A stretch of DNA of 64,000 bases from Oscillospiraceae bacterium (GCA_015067785.1 SVLR01000009.1:1-64000); one strand, 5' to 3'; counted from the stretch's first letter, positions 42,983-52,301 are shown. A program made the numbers and translations. Notes: generated by a model not told the origin, from the letters alone.

Positions 42983-43591
42983 CTATTTCCCTCCGATCAT
43001 ATTGAGCTTTTCCAATGCCTTGCAAACAGTACCTGCAGCAAGCGTGGTGGAAAACAGCTCGACCACAGCATTGATGCCAACGAAGCTAATGGCAAAAAGC
43101 AGTATATTTTTGCCTGCAATCAGATTTTGCAAATATTCTGTGTGTCCAAACAGCAATACAAGTGCTGCCATAAAGAAAACCGTGTTAAAAAGGGCGGCAC
43201 AAAACCCGGCAACATAACCGGCATACTTAAAATGCCGCTTGTGAAGCAACAAGTAGACAATGCCCGTCAGCCAGCCTGCCAATACACGGGTGGCAAACCG
43301 CTGAAGGATCGTGAGGATCGGATTGATCTCAAACAGAATAACACCCATGGCGCTGGTTCCGCCAATGCCCACACACTGCAAGCAGCTTGTTATTCCGAAC
43401 ACAGCGCCAAGAAATGCGCCACCTCCCGGTCCCAGAGCAACTGCTCCTATGGCTACGGGGATCATGTTCAGTGAAATAGCTAACGGACCGATGTTCAGAT
43501 ACCCCAAGGGTGTAAAAGACATGATCAGCAGGATGCCGCTGAGCATAGCAAGCAACACCATGTGTCGTGTGCCCATTCGTTTACTTTTCAT
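42983..43591 (-). CDS. ECF transporter S component (probable pantothenate, PanT-like)
   Basis: 202 aa from ATG 43591 (AGGAGGT upstream); the ORF-track start is a TTG. Six spans; TRHMVLLAMLSGILLIMSFTPLGYLNIGPLAISLNMIPVAIGAVALGPGGGAFLGAVFG is the typical S-component start with conserved small residues. Substrate is inferred as pantothenate from the overlap-type junction with coaX and the divergent coaBC. Needs the general EcfAA'T module, not encoded here. Confidence 0.88.
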   Translation of the reverse strand: MKSKRMGTRHMVLLAMLSGILLIMSFTPLGYLNIGPLAISLNMIPVAIGAVALGPGGGAFLGAVFGITSCLQCVGIGGTSAMGVILFEINPILTILQRFATRVLAGWLTGIVYLLLHKRHFKYAGYVAGFCAALFNTVFFMAALVLLFGHTEYLQNLIAGKNILLFAISFVGINAVVELFSTTLAAGTVCKALEKLNMIGGK

Positions 43592-43639
43592 ATTCAATTA
43601 CCTCCTGCTACCGTTTCGCCCAAGCGAATACAGCGCAAT

Positions 43640-43690
43640 ATTGCCGCATTGCGGCAATGCCATTATACAAAAAGCAATATGTGATTTCAA
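43640..43690 (-). promoter_or_regulatory. Promoter and 19-bp operator of the panT-coaX unit
   Basis: Minus strand TTGAAA (43690-43685), 17 bases, TATAAT (43667-43662). Immediately downstream is the perfect inverted repeat ATTGCCGCA-T-TGCGGCAAT (43640-43658), well placed for repression. Confidence 0.72.
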
Positions 43691-43703
43691 GATGATTTTT
43701 ACC

Positions 43704-43732
43704 TTTACACCGAATCGATTTCGCGATATAAT
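43704..43732 (+). promoter_or_regulatory. Promoter of coaBC
   Basis: TTTACA (43704-43709), 17 bases, TATAAT (43727-43732). Confidence 0.75.
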
Positions 43733-43764
43733 AACAAAAAAGATCCTTTTAAGGAGGAATCTCT

Positions 43765-44973
43765 ATGCTTAAGGGAAAAACCGTACTACTGGGTGTGACC
43801 GGTGGAATTGCTGCATATAAAGCCGCTGCGCTGGCATCTGCCCTTGTGAAGCTTCATGCCTGCGTGGAAGTGGTAATGACGAAAAATGCCACACAGTTTA
43901 TTGCACCTCTGACATTTGAACAGCTCACCGGCAATCGTACCATAGTAGATACCTTTGACCGGAATTTTGTGCATCAGGTGGAGCATATTTCCCTGGCGCA
44001 GAGAACAGATCTTGTGCTTATTGCCCCGGCTACAGCCAATGTTTGCGCCAAGCTGGCACACGGACTTGCCGATGATATGCTGACGACTACCGTGCTTGCC
44101 TGCAAGTGCCCTAAGCTTATCGCTCCGGCTATGAATACCAATATGTACGAAAATCCCGTGACACAGGATAACCTTCAGCTGCTGCGAAAATACGGTTGGC
44201 AGGTGATTGAGCCGGCTTCCGGTCGGCTGGCTTGCGGTGCTGTGGGCGCAGGTAAGCTGCCTGAGCCTGAGGCGTTGGTGCAGCATATTCTTCGCGCCGT
44301 TGCTATGCCCCACGATTTGGAGGGGAAAACTGTGTTGGTTACTGCGGGTGCTACCTGTGAGGCATTAGACCCGGTTCGCTATTTGACAAACCATTCTACC
44401 GGGAAAATGGGTTGCGCCATTGCTGAGGCAGCAATGCTCCGTGGCGCGGAGGTGATCTTGATCTGCGGCGCGGTAAGCGCAAAAGTACCTCCCTTCGTGA
44501 AAGCTGTCGAAGCCGTTTCTGCCCAGGATATGTTCGAGGCAGTTATGCAATACGCGCCGCAGGCAGACTATGTTTTCAAGGCCGCTGCAGTTGCTGATTA
44601 TACACCCGTTGCCTACAGTGACGATAAGATGAAGAAGAAAGAGGGAGATTTGTGCATCCCTCTGAAACGGACAACGGATATACTGGCTTGGCTGGGCGCA
44701 AATCGCAGAGACGGGCAGGTGATCTGCGGCTTCTCTATGGAGACCAGAGATATGCTCGAAAACAGCAGAACCAAGCTGCATAAAAAGAATGTGGATATGA
44801 TCTGCGCCAATAACCTGAAGCAGGAAGGGGCAGGTTTTGGGGTGGACACCAATATCATCACCCTCATTACCCATGAAGAAACGGTGGAGCTTCCGCTTCA
44901 GTCTAAGCAAACGATTGCCCATGCTATTTTGGATCAGGCGATCAAGCTGGGATATACAGCGAAAGAGGACTAA
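43765..44973 (+). CDS. coaBC: Bifunctional phosphopantothenoylcysteine decarboxylase/synthase
   Basis: 402 aa, full length. N-terminal flavoprotein decarboxylase (~1-180): GVTGGIAAYKAA, catalytic His in VHQVEHISLA, PAMNTNMYENP and Cys in GRLACGAVGAGKLPEP. C-terminal synthetase: VLVTAGATCEALDPVRYLTNHSTGKMG, AAAVADYTP and KKKEGDLCIPLKRTTDIL. AAGGAGG site. Separate promoter, divergent from the pantothenate pair. Confidence 0.95.
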   Translation: MLKGKTVLLGVTGGIAAYKAAALASALVKLHACVEVVMTKNATQFIAPLTFEQLTGNRTIVDTFDRNFVHQVEHISLAQRTDLVLIAPATANVCAKLAHGLADDMLTTTVLACKCPKLIAPAMNTNMYENPVTQDNLQLLRKYGWQVIEPASGRLACGAVGAGKLPEPEALVQHILRAVAMPHDLEGKTVLVTAGATCEALDPVRYLTNHSTGKMGCAIAEAAMLRGAEVILICGAVSAKVPPFVKAVEAVSAQDMFEAVMQYAPQADYVFKAAAVADYTPVAYSDDKMKKKEGDLCIPLKRTTDILAWLGANRRDGQVICGFSMETRDMLENSRTKLHKKNVDMICANNLKQEGAGFGVDTNIITLITHEETVELPLQSKQTIAHAILDQAIKLGYTAKED

Positions 44974-45041
44974 AAAGAAAAAGGCCGCTTCTTATACGTC
45001 CGGCAACGAAGGATCCCTTTGCAGTTGACAAAATGAATATG

Positions 45042-45118
45042 AAAACCTCCTGTTATGTGGTCATAAGCAACGGACGATTCTTAAATCGCCCCTACGAAAA
45101 CACACGATAGGAGGTTTT
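45042..45118. repeat. Short element with AAAACCTCCT inverted ends
   Basis: Ends AAAACCTCCTGTTATGTG and the inverted partner CACACGATAGGAGGTTTT; core contains a decayed GGACGATTCTTAAATCGCCCCTAC unit of the dispersed palindrome family. MITE-like in size (~77 bp). The right end supplies a GGAGG site. Confidence 0.55.
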
Positions 45119-45119
45119 T

Positions 45120-45212
45120 ATGATGAAGGATCTAACGGAACTGGTTTTTATTCCGGATCGCAGCATCCGTGTCTGCAAGCCTATGCCCGCAAAGCTACTG
45201 CTAACTTTGTAA
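45120..45212 (+). pseudogene. Fragment resembling the start of a VWA-domain protein
   Basis: ATG just after the GGAGG of the repeat; MMKDLTELVFIPDRS matches the conserved start of clostridial VWA proteins (LTELVFILDRSGSM), then the frame decays and stops after 30 codons. Probably debris. With the repeat it accounts for the 44974-45200 interval. Confidence 0.4.
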
Positions 45213-45731
45213 ACCATAGGTACCGGTAATGGGATCACGAAACAGTGGGATCTGCGGTGGTGCAAAAGTAAACACCACGAAGAAAACACCGATCAGGCAA
45301 ATGACAGCGAAAGCAAGCCAAGGCCACTTGCAGAACACGGCATCCTTTTTTAATAGCCACCATTCCAATAAGAAAACGGCTGCTGCAGAAACATAAAAGA
45401 TGACGATATTGATCCAATCCGGGGAGCTGCCGAATATGCCGTTGTAGGTATAAAACAGAGTTGGGATCAATAAAAGTCCGGTCAGAATTCCCAATAGCTT
45501 CACGCACCAAAAGTGCGTATATTCTTTATAGAAAAGGGACTGAATAAGGGCAAAGAGAAACAGAGGCCAGCAGAGCAGCTTCATATGCTCCCAGGTGGAT
45601 TCGTTTATGCCTGAAAAAGGCGCGATCAGGATGCTGTTACCTGTCCAGTCATATAAAAAATGAAGAATTGTACCGGCGAGCGTAGTAAGCCCAAAGCCGG
45701 CAGCCTGCCAATAAGAAGTGAATTGCTTCAT
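45201..45731 (-). CDS. DUF6512-like membrane protein
   Basis: 176 aa, about five spans. GTILHFLYDWTGNSILIAPFSGINESTWEHMKLL is the conserved block I associate with DUF6512; the Asn-Glu-Ser-Thr-Trp-Glu-His run sits between TM1 and TM2. Function unknown. Single gene; GAGGTG site upstream. Confidence 0.75.
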   Translation of the reverse strand: MKQFTSYWQAAGFGLTTLAGTILHFLYDWTGNSILIAPFSGINESTWEHMKLLCWPLFLFALIQSLFYKEYTHFWCVKLLGILTGLLLIPTLFYTYNGIFGSSPDWINIVIFYVSAAAVFLLEWWLLKKDAVFCKWPWLAFAVICLIGVFFVVFTFAPPQIPLFRDPITGTYGLQS

Positions 45732-45816
45732 ATAAGCACCTCGTCATACATAGTCACAAGCATTGTATGACCGGATATGGCGTGCTATGACGCAACAAAA
45801 AGGCTTTTTGCATTTG

Positions 45817-45845
45817 TTGCAATTGATCCTGCTTCGTGCTATAAT
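45817..45845 (+). promoter_or_regulatory. Promoter of the DUF362 gene
   Basis: TTGCAA (45817-45822), 17 bases, TGC-TATAAT (45840-45845). Nearly identical to the promoter at 30401. Confidence 0.8.
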
Positions 45846-45883
45846 GGGCTTACCGATCTTATTCCATAAAGGAGGCGTCAAAT

Positions 45884-46750
45884 ATGGGTGCAACTGTTTA
45901 TTTTTCTCGTGAGATAACACCGGAAAAGGTCTTGGAGCTGTACAAGCTGACAGGTAAGGAACTAAATGGAAATGTGGCGGTTAAAGTCCATTCCGGAGAA
46001 AAGGGCAATCAGAATTTCTTGAGACCTGAATTCTGGAAGCCGGTCATTCACTATGTGGGCGGGACGGTTGTAGAATGTAACACCGCCTATCCCGGCGCAA
46101 GAAACACGACCCGTAAGCACAAAAAGCTTCTGGAGTATCACGGCTGGATACAGCATTTTAAGGTAGATCTGCTGGATGCACAGGGGCCGGATCTGGTACT
46201 GGACATCCCGGACGGTAAAGTCATTCAGAAAAACTATGTGGGCAAGGATATGGCCGCCTACGATTCTATGCTGGTGCTGTCTCATTTCAAAGGGCATCCT
46301 ATGGGCGGCTACGGCGGCGCACTGAAGCAGCTTTCCATCGGCTGCGCATCCTCCCACGGCAAGGCTTATATCCACGGCGCAGGCAATGTCTTAAAGATTT
46401 GGAGTGCCGATCACGATTCCTTCTTGGAAGCGATGGCAGATGCAGCAGGCAGCGTGGTGGAGTTCTTCAAGGGCAACATTGTTTATGTCAATGTGATGAA
46501 GAATATGAGCGTAGACTGCGATTGCTGTGCGAAAGCGGAAGATCCCTGCATCGCGGATATTGGCATTCTTGTGTCCACCGATCCCATTGCCATCGATCAG
46601 GCCTGTATCGATCTTGTTTATGCATGCTGCGATCCCGGTAAGCCTCATCTCATAGAGAGGATCGAGAGTCGAAATGGCGTTCATACCATCGAAGCTGCTG
46701 CAGCGCGGGGTTATGGAAGCAGAGAGTATACCTTGGTGGAGGTAAAGTAA
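45884..46750 (+). CDS. DUF362 domain protein
   Basis: 288 aa. LNGNVAVKVHSGEKGNQNFLRPEFWKPVI, ECNTAYPGARNTT, SHFKGHPMGGYGGALKQLSIGCAS and DCDCCAKAEDPCIADIGILVSTDPIAIDQACIDLV are DUF362 blocks; Cys-rich DCDCC is in place of a full ferredoxin domain, which is absent. Cytoplasmic; function not established. AAAGGAGG site. Confidence 0.88.
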   Translation: MGATVYFSREITPEKVLELYKLTGKELNGNVAVKVHSGEKGNQNFLRPEFWKPVIHYVGGTVVECNTAYPGARNTTRKHKKLLEYHGWIQHFKVDLLDAQGPDLVLDIPDGKVIQKNYVGKDMAAYDSMLVLSHFKGHPMGGYGGALKQLSIGCASSHGKAYIHGAGNVLKIWSADHDSFLEAMADAAGSVVEFFKGNIVYVNVMKNMSVDCDCCAKAEDPCIADIGILVSTDPIAIDQACIDLVYACCDPGKPHLIERIESRNGVHTIEAAAARGYGSREYTLVEVK

Positions 46751-46807
46751 GCACCGTCAGAAAAGATATAGAAGAAAATATAATTGAACTGCTATAAACA
46801 AAGAAAA

Positions 46808-46839
46808 GACCGACAGCGCCCTACGGAGTGCTGTCGGTC
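46808..46839 (-). terminator. Terminator of the AraC-GH39 gene
   Basis: Stem GACCGACAGC / GCTGTCGGTC; T tract TTTTCTTTG follows on the minus strand. Confidence 0.8.
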
Positions 46840-46889
46840 AAAATATTTAAGAGGAATAGGGGAGAGTAAATACCGTTTGCGTTAAAGAA

Positions 46890-49364
46890 TCATTGGTTCA
46901 TTGGCTCAATGATGAGAAGCCTGACTTCCAGCATATCCAGCGTAGCATCGATCTCCAAAGTACCGTTTTTTGCGGAACAGACGTACTTATTGCATTGGGG
47001 GAAGGAAAGGGCCTCCAACGTCTTGAACTCCTGCGGTGTGTCCGGCTCTAAGGCACCCATTTCTATCCAGCGGTCAAAGGCGGAGCCGGAACGGCGATTG
47101 ACAACCGTTTCCCGGACTGTATAATTTCCGTCGCAGACCCCCTCCAAGGACAGATGGCAATCCAAGCTTTGCACAGGATCAAAGGGCGTGTAACGGTCTG
47201 TAAAGGTCATATCAAATCGTTCACCCAGTGCGTAGAGATGGGAGAAGTGGCGGTAATTATAAAGCAAAACCGTGTACTTATCCCCCTGCCGGGAGGCAAA
47301 CCACCCCTCACCTTTGCCGACAAAATTGTTACATAGCTGTCGCAGCAGCCACAGGGCATAAAAGCTGGCTTTGGGGATACCGCTTACGGTAAACAGTCCT
47401 AACCCGCCGAAGAATTGTTCCTTAGGCAGCGGCGCCTCTCCCATCCAGTCAGTCAGCGACCAATAGCCGAAGCCGTCCAGCCTGTCGTAGTTTTCTAAAA
47501 TGTTTTTGACGATATAGCAGGATTTGAAGCAGGTATCATTGAGAAGATCCTGCTGAGAAGGGGTGTTATTCCACTCTGTCAGGAAGATGGGGAGGTTGCG
47601 AAGGCCTAATTTTTCCCGCTCGGCGCGGACCTGATTGACAAAATTGCGGAATCCGTCAGGTAAACTGCGCAGAGTCATGGAGTACACAAATCCAAAGGTG
47701 TCCTGACTGTCAGCTGCATTTTGCACAAGGGCAGTGTCGTAATAATGGAAATTCAGGGCATCCGGCATACAACCGTTGCTGCGGCACCAGCCAAGGAAGG
47801 GGATGTACCAGTTTTCGTAGCCGTTTTCCACAATATAGAAGGTAGGCGGTGTGCCGAAGGACAGGCGGCGGTCGCAGCTTTTTACTGCCAAAAATGTCTG
47901 ACGATAGAATTCGTAAAAGGCTTCATTGGAAGAAAAACCGTACATACTCTGGGGGGTGTCCGGCTGAGACCAAACGCAAAAATGCCAAGTCGTGACCTCT
48001 TCCGCGCCGTAGCGTTCCAGTAAGTGCTTTGTTACCGCATAGACCAGTGCGTGCCAGTCGGCAAGGCTTGCCGGTTCGCTGACCAGGTGGCCGAAAAGCC
48101 GACGGGCGGGATCCTTTGCCAAGGCAGAGGGCATAAAGGAAAACTGGACGATGGGTTTAAGCCCCACATCCATCAAAAAGTCAAAAACCTTATCAATATA
48201 GGTAAAGCTGTAGGTAGCCTTCTGCCCGTTTTGGGTATATACATACATTTCGTCAGAAAGAAGACCGCTAAACTTAATATAGCGGAAACCGATCTCGCTT
48301 TTCATCCGGCGGACCAAGGCTTGAATATCGGCGGTCAGCAGATCAGCGGCACGGCCAACGGTCATAATATTGCGCCAGGTATGCTTCAGCATCTTTGTTT
48401 CCCCGTCGGCGCGCAATTGGATATTGCAGCTGATGGCGTTGGTCGGTGCCGGAGCGGTGCTTGCAGGCTCCAAGTATTTTTTGAGTCCGGTTAAGTAATT
48501 GTGCTGCTCCACGGAAAGGTGCAGAGGGCGCTCTTGCTTCATTTCCCGATTCTGCCGGCGGTAAATGCTGGGCAGTACACCGTATTCCTTTTTGAAGGCT
48601 TGGACAAAAGCGTGAGAATTGGGAAAACCGCTGGCGGAAGAAACATCTTCAATGATCTTGTCACCGGTCAGCAGCAGGTTCACAGCATGATTCAGACGGA
48701 CCTGGGTCAGGTAGGAAAGGAATGTCATACCGAATTGCTGGTCGAAAAACTTGGAAAGATAGGGCGCGGAAAGATGCACCATCTCTGCCAGCTGTGAGAG
48801 GGAGAGGCTTTCGGTGTGATGCTCCTGAATCAGACGGGAGATCTGGGCAATACGGACGGAATAGCGGTGTTCCTGCACATCCTGCGCCCGGGAGCGCTGG
48901 ATGCGGAAATTATTGTACATGACATCCATAAAATCATAGATGTAGGAGCAATTACGCAGCTCGTAGCCCTGCTGCTTATCCGCGTTGTTTTTTACCAGAC
49001 GAGCGATCAGGGTGCGGATGGTGTCAAAGGCGGCATTGTTGCCTTGTACGGCACTGTTGCAGAAGAAGTGTGGGTGCTGTGGATCGGGCAGCAGCTGAAC
49101 AAAGGGAGATTGTTCAAACTGAACACAGATAAGAACGCAATCCTTGCCCCGCAGCTCGTGGGGAGTATGGGGGTCCACAGAAATGACATCCTCCGGTCCG
49201 AGGTGATAGCTCTTGTCCTCTACCACTATGGTGCAATGACCGCTTAAAACCAGATCGATCTCAAAGTAATCGTGTTTATGAGGTTCGATATAGCCGATTT
49301 GATGAAGCATACATCGCAGCGGCATAAAAGTTTCGAAGTTGGCGATCTCATAGTGCTTGCGCAT
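46890..49364 (-). CDS. AraC-type regulator fused to a GH39-like domain, acid/base residue changed
   Basis: 824 aa. N-terminal cupin sensor (~1-90: EPHKHDYFEIDLVL, PHTPHEL), AraC double HTH (~170-270: LSLSQLAEMVHLSAPYLSKFF, IEDVSSASGFPNSHAFVQAFKKEYG), then ~330-824 a GH39 beta-xylosidase-like domain. The GH39 nucleophile is kept (FLTEWNN, E597), but the acid/base motif, normally VWNEP, reads VWSQPD with Gln467. Catalysis is therefore unlikely; the domain probably senses an oligosaccharide. AraC-GH39 fusions are known in Bacillota. Divergent from the importer operon it presumably activates. Confidence 0.9.
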   Translation of the reverse strand: MRKHYEIANFETFMPLRCMLHQIGYIEPHKHDYFEIDLVLSGHCTIVVEDKSYHLGPEDVISVDPHTPHELRGKDCVLICVQFEQSPFVQLLPDPQHPHFFCNSAVQGNNAAFDTIRTLIARLVKNNADKQQGYELRNCSYIYDFMDVMYNNFRIQRSRAQDVQEHRYSVRIAQISRLIQEHHTESLSLSQLAEMVHLSAPYLSKFFDQQFGMTFLSYLTQVRLNHAVNLLLTGDKIIEDVSSASGFPNSHAFVQAFKKEYGVLPSIYRRQNREMKQERPLHLSVEQHNYLTGLKKYLEPASTAPAPTNAISCNIQLRADGETKMLKHTWRNIMTVGRAADLLTADIQALVRRMKSEIGFRYIKFSGLLSDEMYVYTQNGQKATYSFTYIDKVFDFLMDVGLKPIVQFSFMPSALAKDPARRLFGHLVSEPASLADWHALVYAVTKHLLERYGAEEVTTWHFCVWSQPDTPQSMYGFSSNEAFYEFYRQTFLAVKSCDRRLSFGTPPTFYIVENGYENWYIPFLGWCRSNGCMPDALNFHYYDTALVQNAADSQDTFGFVYSMTLRSLPDGFRNFVNQVRAEREKLGLRNLPIFLTEWNNTPSQQDLLNDTCFKSCYIVKNILENYDRLDGFGYWSLTDWMGEAPLPKEQFFGGLGLFTVSGIPKASFYALWLLRQLCNNFVGKGEGWFASRQGDKYTVLLYNYRHFSHLYALGERFDMTFTDRYTPFDPVQSLDCHLSLEGVCDGNYTVRETVVNRRSGSAFDRWIEMGALEPDTPQEFKTLEALSFPQCNKYVCSAKNGTLEIDATLDMLEVRLLIIEPMNQ

Positions 49365-49761
49365 AAACAGTCCCCTCCTTTTAAAATGATTATAGTGTGA
49401 ATAGGTTAAAAAATCAAGGTAAACTTAATGTGATTGCTCAATTGACAGCAATAATTTAAGGCAAATTCGTCAAAATCACAAGAGCATTTTGTTTTTAAGA
49501 AATGTTTGTAAAAGGGGGATAAACGGTGGCTTTCCAAAAATGGAAGATACTGTTTGTTGCTTTTGCACAGTTTTTACGCTATGGTATTTGGCAGAATGTC
49601 TAAAAAGCCGTAGAAATTAACCTGAAAGCAAGGAAAACCTGCCTGTTTGGCTTTGTACAACTTTTTTTCTTTGAAAACCATAAAATATTAATATAAACCA
49701 GCCAAAATTCGAATAGTTCCTCTTTTTGAAAAAAGCTACAATAGATTTACGAGGTGATAAT
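49365..49761. promoter_or_regulatory. Divergent control region of the sugar locus
   Basis: AT-rich 397-base gap with no gene. A TACAAT -10 (49737-49742) precedes the importer but has no matching -35, as in activator-dependent promoters. Two imperfect direct repeats starting CTGTTTG (49550-49577 and 49643-49668; CTGTTTG..GCTTT..CA..TTTTT) are candidate AraC sites. Confidence 0.4.
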
Positions 49762-51267
49762 ATGAAAACACCCATTTTGGAGATGAAACACATTCGCAAG
49801 TGCTTCAGCAGTACGGTGGCGCTGGACGATGTGGAATTGAATGTATATCCCGGTGAGATCCGTGGACTGATTGGCGAAAACGGCTCCGGCAAGTCCACCA
49901 TTTCTACCATCGCTGCAGGTATGCAGAAATGCGATCAGGGTGAAATGGTATTTGGGGGACAGCCTTGGCAGCCCAAGAGTATGATCGATGCGCTGCATAA
50001 AGGCATCGGCATTATCGTACAGGAAAGCGGCACCATTGGCGGCATTACTGTGGCAGAAAATATCTTCCTTGCAGAAACGGACCAGTTCCGTATCTGGGGT
50101 GGCAAAGGCCCGGTCAGTACCGCCGCCATGAACAAAGCTGCAGATGTGGTGCTGGATAATATTGGTGTTACCAATGTCCGGGGCCATATGATGATGGGAG
50201 CCTTGGATTTCCAGACCCGTAAATTGGTAGAGATCGCCAAGGTGGTTATGAAAAATCCCCAGATCCTCATTGTGGACGAAACCACTACAGCGCTTTCTCA
50301 GCAGGGACGGGAAACCTTGTACCGCATTATGAAGAAATACCGGGACGAGGGTCGGGCAGTCATCTTTATTTCCCACGACTTAGATGAGATCATTTCCGTC
50401 TGCGATACACTGACCGTACTGCGGGACGGCCATCTGATCCGCACCTTCCAAAGGGAAGAGTTTGACGAGGACCTGATCCGCACCAGTATGATCGGCAGAG
50501 AGCTGAGGGGCGATTATTACCGCAGCGATTTTGAACCGTCCCATATGGAAGAAGTGACTCTGACGGCAGAGCATATTACTGTGCCCGGTATTTTGGAGGA
50601 TGTGAGCCTTTGCCTGCATAAGGGCGAGATCGTGGGTATCGGTGGCCTTTCCCACTGTGGCATGCACGATCTGGGTAAGATCCTTTTTGGCGCGCAAAAA
50701 GCTGCGTCCGGCACAGTGACGGCCGGCGGTATCCGCATTACCAATGAAACCGTTGCAATGAAGCAGGGGATGGGGTATGTGGCAAAGGACCGGGATACGG
50801 AATCCTTGACCCTTAGCGCCAGTGTTCGGGACAATATTGCCATTGTCGGTATGGACCGGTTTGCGGTGAAAAACTTTCTTGTGCTGGGCGGCAAGGAAAA
50901 GCAGTATGTGGATCAGCAGATCGGGGTGCTGGAAATTAAATGCGCCGATCGGGATCAGCAGGTATCACAGCTTTCCGGCGGTAACAAGCAGAAGGTAGTC
51001 TTCGGTAAGTGGATCGGCCGGGATTCCGATATCCTGATTTTGGACTGTCCCACCCGTGGCGTGGATATTGGCGTGAAGCGGGCGATGTATCAGCTGATGG
51101 TACAGCTGAAAAAGCAGGGGAAGACGATACTTATGATCTCTGAGGAAATGCCGGAGCTGATGGGTATGGCGGATCGCCTGATCATTATGAAGGACGGCCG
51201 TATTATGAAGGAATTCCAAAGAAGCAAAGACCTTTCCGATGCGGAAATCATTAAGTTTATGATCTAA
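49762..51267 (+). CDS. Sugar ABC importer ATPase, RbsA/XylG type (two ATPase domains)
   Basis: 501 aa from ATG 49762 (GAGGTG upstream). Domain 1: Walker A GENGSGKST, Walker B ILIVDETTTALS. Domain 2: Walker A-like GGLSHCGMHDL is degenerate as usual, signature LSGGNKQKVVFGKW, Walker B ILILDCPTRGVDIG. One polypeptide serves both sites with two separately encoded permeases. First gene of the plus-strand operon. Confidence 0.93.
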   Translation: MKTPILEMKHIRKCFSSTVALDDVELNVYPGEIRGLIGENGSGKSTISTIAAGMQKCDQGEMVFGGQPWQPKSMIDALHKGIGIIVQESGTIGGITVAENIFLAETDQFRIWGGKGPVSTAAMNKAADVVLDNIGVTNVRGHMMMGALDFQTRKLVEIAKVVMKNPQILIVDETTTALSQQGRETLYRIMKKYRDEGRAVIFISHDLDEIISVCDTLTVLRDGHLIRTFQREEFDEDLIRTSMIGRELRGDYYRSDFEPSHMEEVTLTAEHITVPGILEDVSLCLHKGEIVGIGGLSHCGMHDLGKILFGAQKAASGTVTAGGIRITNETVAMKQGMGYVAKDRDTESLTLSASVRDNIAIVGMDRFAVKNFLVLGGKEKQYVDQQIGVLEIKCADRDQQVSQLSGGNKQKVVFGKWIGRDSDILILDCPTRGVDIGVKRAMYQLMVQLKKQGKTILMISEEMPELMGMADRLIIMKDGRIMKEFQRSKDLSDAEIIKFMI

Positions 51268-51279
51268 GGAGGTGCGGTT

Positions 51280-52281
51280 ATGAAAAAAACACTGGAAAAA
51301 GAAGCCGTACTTCGCGCCTATAAGCGGAAGCAGCTACTCATCACATTGCTGCCTGCTTTGGCGTTGGCAATACTGTTTGGCGTGCTTTGCGCATTGGTGA
51401 GCAGCAAAGGTTACCGTCTGGATATTTACTTAAAGAAGATACTCAACGAAGGTGTTGTGTTGGCGGTGGTTGCCACCGGCGCCATCTTCATCTACTCTTT
51501 GGGCTCTTTCGATATTAGCTTAGGCGCATCCACCTTGTTTAGCGCCACTTTGGGTGTTATGGCCTATAATGCCACAGAATCCTTTCCAATTATGATCCTT
51601 GTGATCTTCGGCGTTGCCATCGGCTGCAGCCTGCTGAGTTCTGTGCTGGCATCTGTGTTCCATATCCCTGTATTTGTTACAACGGTGGCTATGATGAGCG
51701 TGCTTACAGCGGTTGCCAGTCAGATCATTTCCGTTAACGGCGGCGCCCTGGGAGGCATCAGTATCCCCAGCAAGCTGGTAAGGCCGCTGGATACAATTGA
51801 ATTTAAGCTGCTGATGCTGTTTGGCTATGCGGCACTGTGTATTTTTGTTTTTAATTTCACAAAAATTGGCCGGAGACTGAAATTTTTGGGCGGCAATGCC
51901 AACTGCGCAAAGCTCAGCGGTATTCGGGCGGACCGTTATGCCATCGTTGCTTTTGTCATGGCGGGTATCGGTGTGGGCTTGGGCGCATTTTTGACTTTGG
52001 TCTATACCCCTTCCGTTACGCCAACCACCGCCGGCGGCATCGGCATGAATGTGATCGTTGCCATCGTATTTGGCGGCATGCCTATTTCCGGCGGTCCCCG
52101 ATCCCGGATCTATTCGGCGCTTATGGGCGGCTTCTCCTATATCCTTCTCAATAATATTTTGAAGATGCTTATCAGCGGCAATGCCGGCTACGGCATTAGC
52201 CAGATCGTCAGTGCGGTATTTTTTCTGGCTGTGGTCTATATCACCGGTATGAATTATCGCACGAAGCTTCTTGCAAGGTAA
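51280..52281 (+). CDS. Sugar ABC importer permease 1, RbsC type
   Basis: 333 aa, about nine or ten spans. SLGSFDISLGASTLFSATLGV is the conserved RbsC motif (xxGGIDLSVG); RRLKFLGGNANCAKLSGIRADRYAI is the coupling loop; GGFSYILLNNILKM near the end. AAGGAGG site, 12 bases after the ATPase. Confidence 0.9.
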   Translation: MKKTLEKEAVLRAYKRKQLLITLLPALALAILFGVLCALVSSKGYRLDIYLKKILNEGVVLAVVATGAIFIYSLGSFDISLGASTLFSATLGVMAYNATESFPIMILVIFGVAIGCSLLSSVLASVFHIPVFVTTVAMMSVLTAVASQIISVNGGALGGISIPSKLVRPLDTIEFKLLMLFGYAALCIFVFNFTKIGRRLKFLGGNANCAKLSGIRADRYAIVAFVMAGIGVGLGAFLTLVYTPSVTPTTAGGIGMNVIVAIVFGGMPISGGPRSRIYSALMGGFSYILLNNILKMLISGNAGYGISQIVSAVFFLAVVYITGMNYRTKLLAR

Positions 52282-52282
52282 A

Positions 52283-52301
52283 TTAACGCCAAAGGCGTTA
52301 A
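52283..52301 (+). other. Hairpin before the binding-protein gene
   Basis: TTAACGCC-AAA-GGCGTTAA followed by an A-rich run; no T tract. Possibly an mRNA processing or stability site. Confidence 0.45.

Noticed and set aside
45042-45125. RNA thermometer from hairpin hiding GGAGG
   Set aside because: The gene behind it is only a fragment, and ends look like element termini; kept only as a weak finding.
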